Source: an uncultured Maribacter sp.
Lineage (GTDB): Bacteria > Bacteroidota > Bacteroidia > Flavobacteriales > Flavobacteriaceae
Assembly (NCBI GenBank): GCA_905479535.1
Contig: CAJQMW010000461.1
Coordinates: 1 to 8,467, forward strand
Direction of reading: 5' to 3'
Length of the DNA stretch: 8,467 nucleotides
A model generated the notes under the pieces. It saw only the letters and a list, made by a program, of their open reading frames with translations, had not been told where the DNA came from and did no database searches. Below are positions 6,249-8,467 of this stretch, piece after piece (within the stretch, counting starts at the first letter, position 1; each line of letters starts with the position of its first letter). Made by a program: the position numbers and the translations under genes.

Positions 6249-6255
6249 TCTCCTT

Positions 6256-7515
6256 TCACGTTCCTCTAATGATCCGTACTGGATCGATCCGTTTAGCTTT
6301 GTTCGAAGGCAAATACCCAGCAATAAAAGTTGATATTAAGGCGAAGACAATCCCAATGATATAGTATCCTATATTGAAATTAACGGGATAGGTAGTAATA
6401 GTAGGCAAGGCTTCTGTATTAAATGGTGCTTGATCAATAAGTTTTGAGAGTATAAATCCCATGAACAACCCAAGAAAGCCCCCGACGGCCCCAATAATCA
6501 TAGCCTGGCTCATAAAAATAAGTTGCACATCGCGTCCTGAGAATCCTGTTGCCTTTAAAATGGCAATGTCCTTCATCTTTTCATAAATAAGCATATTAAG
6601 AATGTTGTAAATGCCAAATCCCGCAACAATCAATAGGGTAATGGAAACAGCATAGGTAATCAAGTTCCTAATATTGGAACCCGTTTCAAATTGAGCATTG
6701 GCTTCATTAATATCGGTCGCTTTAATGTCAAACTGTTGTTCCAGCCTATTTGACATGGATTCGGCCTGGGTAATATCAAAGAGCTTTACATTGATATCGG
6801 TAACATAGTTTTCGGCTTCTCCCAAAATACGCTGTACCGTTTCTAAGTTCGTATAACTTTGAATATTGTCGATTTCGGCAATACCGCTCTGGTAGATACC
6901 CACTATTTTTAATGGGAACACGCTTCCGGTAATAGTGCTGACCTGTACCCGTTCCCCAACCGACAGGGACATCTTTTCCGCGAGACCGGCACCAAGCAAA
7001 ATACCGTTATCATTATTTTTTAAGGCTTCTGGAGTGCCCTCTACAATATTGTCCTGAATGTTGGAAAGGCGTACCATTTCCATAATATCCACACCCGAAA
7101 GGTTTCCGCCTAGTTCTATGGAACCGGAGAGGTAAAATATCTGCGCGTTGGTTTCGGGAGTGGCCCCTCTTACGTTAGGGTCTTTCCTTAAATAGGAGAT
7201 AATAGGTAGGGCATTATGGATTTTCTTCTGACTTTGCTTTGGTTTTACGGAGTGTACCACGTTTAGGGCGTCCTCAAATTTGGTATATAGGCTTACGGGT
7301 TGGTTTTTAGACGGTTCAATTTCATTATAAATATGAATATGTGGCGTTTGGTTCAGGACCAAATCATCCAACATTTCATTCAATCCGGTCATAAAACTGA
7401 CCAGGGTGATATAAGCGCCAATACCAAAAGTAACCCCTAACGCTGCGGTAACGGTACTTTTCATCTTGGTCAATAGATGTGTCTTGGCAATATTTAAGAT
7501 TACTTTCCAGTTCAT
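6256..7515 (-). CDS. MacB/LolE-type ABC transporter permease
   Basis: The 419-residue inner-membrane protein has the four-helix layout of MacB/LolCE permeases: helix 1 at about 20-45, a large periplasmic domain (about 46-283), then helices at about 284-308, 333-358 and 381-403. The stretch YEKMKDIAILKATGFSGRDV (311-330) between helices 2 and 3 is the conserved cytoplasmic coupling segment that contacts the ATPase, and the C-terminus KAKRIDPVRIIRGT is the usual family ending (P-x-IR-G). Unlike true MacB it carries no fused ATPase; a separate ATPase follows in the operon. The start ATG shares its A with the TAA stop of the fusion protein gene (TAATG), so translation is probably coupled. The neighbouring fusion protein argues for export across the envelope (MacAB-like) instead of lipoprotein release (LolCDE, which has no fusion protein). 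Substrate unknown; peptides, lipids, antibiotics or siderophores are all possible. Confidence 0.93.
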   Translation of the reverse strand: MNWKVILNIAKTHLLTKMKSTVTAALGVTFGIGAYITLVSFMTGLNEMLDDLVLNQTPHIHIYNEIEPSKNQPVSLYTKFEDALNVVHSVKPKQSQKKIHNALPIISYLRKDPNVRGATPETNAQIFYLSGSIELGGNLSGVDIMEMVRLSNIQDNIVEGTPEALKNNDNGILLGAGLAEKMSLSVGERVQVSTITGSVFPLKIVGIYQSGIAEIDNIQSYTNLETVQRILGEAENYVTDINVKLFDITQAESMSNRLEQQFDIKATDINEANAQFETGSNIRNLITYAVSITLLIVAGFGIYNILNMLIYEKMKDIAILKATGFSGRDVQLIFMSQAMIIGAVGGFLGLFMGFILSKLIDQAPFNTEALPTITTYPVNFNIGYYIIGIVFALISTFIAGYLPSNKAKRIDPVRIIRGT

Positions 7516-8467
7516 TATCTCTCGGGTTTGAGAACATAAGTTTTGGCATCAATTCCTTCAAGGATTTCTACTTGGTCCAGGTTTTGAAGCCCAATTTTCA
7601 CTTCTTTTTCCCCATCTTCCGTGAGCACTTTATGGTTGTCTATGAGGTAGGCTTTGGGTATGGTAAGCACTTCGTCTTTTTCCGCAATGATGATGTTACC
7701 TTCCCCAGCAAGTCCGGGATACAACCTTTTTGGCGGATTTTTAAAAATAGCTTCTACGGTAAAGGTTTGCGAACGTTCATCTTTTTGGGGATAAATTTTG
7801 CTGATTTCGGCTTCAAAAACCTCCTGGCCATAAGCATCTAAGGTAATCAAGGTTTTTTGCCCCTCGCCCAGTCTGACGATGTCAACTTCATCCACTAACA
7901 TTTCAATAATAAAATCGGAAGCACTCCCAACGGATGCCAATGGTTCCATAGTGGTAACGATCTCCCCCGGTTCTTTAAACAGGGCATAGACTTTTCCATT
8001 AATTTTACTGGTAACGGTAAAGTCTTTTGTGGAGACCTGTGCGGCCTCATAGTTATTTCGGGCTTGTTGTACTTGGGTCGAAAGCTCATTTTTACTGCGC
8101 TCGTAACTGTTTTGAAGTATCCGTAGCTTATTTCTAGAGAGTTCATAGGTCAACTTTCTATTCTCGAACTGCACTTTAGAGCCTATGTCCTGGTCCCATA
8201 AATTTTTCTGTCTAAAAAAATTGATAGAATCGTTTTTATAAGATAGGATCGCTGCCCCTATTTCATCTTCCAGCGAACTCAATATGGCAGAACTCCCATT
8301 GTAATTTTCCTGTGCAAGGCGCAAGGCCAAGCGGGCATTATCGGAGTTTAATTTAGGCGCAGTATTAATTATTTGAAGCAAAGGGGTTCCCGACTGCACC
8401 GCATCACCTTCCTCCACAAAGTTACGGTCCAAAATACCAGCGACTGCTGCATATACTTGATAAAGAC
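7515..8467 (-). CDS. Membrane fusion protein (HlyD/MacA-type efflux adaptor), C-terminal 316 residues, cut by right window edge
   Basis: The frame is open from the right edge to the TAA at 7517-7515; the true start lies beyond the window, so a TTG at 8432 should not be taken as the start. The visible fragment begins with the first half of a lipoyl domain (VYAAVAGILDRNFVEEGDAV, fragment residues 4-23), followed by a long charged alpha-helical hairpin (about 43-148), the second lipoyl half (VTSKINGKVYALFKEPGEIV, 151-170), a beta-barrel (about 184-262) and a membrane-proximal domain to the end. This is the standard order for periplasmic adaptors that link an inner-membrane permease to a TolC-like outer-membrane channel. 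The missing part should hold only the signal or anchor helix and a short linker. The stop overlaps the permease start (TAATG), making this the upstream gene of a MacA-MacB-like operon; an outer-membrane channel gene may lie further upstream, outside the window. Confidence 0.93.
   Translation of the reverse strand, partial: LYQVYAAVAGILDRNFVEEGDAVQSGTPLLQIINTAPKLNSDNARLALRLAQENYNGSSAILSSLEDEIGAAILSYKNDSINFFRQKNLWDQDIGSKVQFENRKLTYELSRNKLRILQNSYERSKNELSTQVQQARNNYEAAQVSTKDFTVTSKINGKVYALFKEPGEIVTTMEPLASVGSASDFIIEMLVDEVDIVRLGEGQKTLITLDAYGQEVFEAEISKIYPQKDERSQTFTVEAIFKNPPKRLYPGLAGEGNIIIAEKDEVLTIPKAYLIDNHKVLTEDGEKEVKIGLQNLDQVEILEGIDAKTYVLKPER

Noticed and set aside
5443..7515. LolCDE lipoprotein-release system
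   Set aside because: ATPase and permease resemble LolD and LolE, but the overlapping membrane fusion protein gene points to a MacAB-like exporter.
7479..7841. Plus-strand 120-codon ORF across the fusion protein-permease junction
   Set aside because: It is antisense to two well-supported genes, rich in Phe from reverse-reading Lys/Glu codons, and has no recognisable domain.
8430..8432. TTG as the start of the membrane fusion protein
   Set aside because: The frame stays open to the window edge and the residues before it (VYAAVAGI) belong to the lipoyl domain, so the gene is simply truncated by the window.

Overview
The window looks like a chromosomal segment of a marine-type Flavobacteriia/Bacteroidetes bacterium. 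The reasons are: AT-rich spacers with almost no Shine-Dalgarno sites, promoter-like matches to the Bacteroidetes TTTG-N19-TAnnTTTG consensus, a lipoprotein with an acidic stretch right after the lipid cysteine, a single-protein two-component regulator ending in an AraC domain, and the N-terminal style of the ABC permeases. The genus cannot be named from sequence reading alone.

Layout: (1) positions 1-736, minus strand, hold the first 245 residues of a large MacB/FtsX-type permease that runs off the left edge, preceded by a 414-bp spacer with a candidate promoter, a small palindrome, a doubtful 31-codon ORF and a clear intrinsic terminator. (2) Positions 1151-2230, minus strand, are a two-gene operon: an exported cupin, then a small lipoprotein of unresolved function. 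(3) A 231-bp divergent region (2231-2461) holds a pair of 15-bp direct repeats exactly 21 bp apart, the spacing expected for an AraC-type dimer. (4) Positions 2462-5305, plus strand, encode a 947-residue hybrid sensor: signal peptide, periplasmic 7TMR-DISMED2-like domain, seven membrane helices, histidine kinase, receiver and AraC-type DNA-binding domain. (5) After a 137-bp convergent gap, positions 5443-8467, minus strand, are a MacAB-like export operon read as membrane fusion protein (cut by the right edge), permease, ATPase. The first two genes overlap as TAATG; the ATPase is separated from the permease by 138 bp with an array of 7-bp tandem repeats that runs into its start codon.

How the parts may work together (inference): the membrane sensor/regulator probably controls the divergent cupin-lipoprotein operon, and perhaps itself, through the 21-bp-phased repeats. 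The export operon is a separate unit with no visible promoter in the window. Its ATPase may be tuned at translation by the tandem repeat and a five-codon leader ORF whose stop overlaps the ATPase start (ATGA). No RNA genes, CRISPR arrays, insertion sequences or transposase genes were seen.
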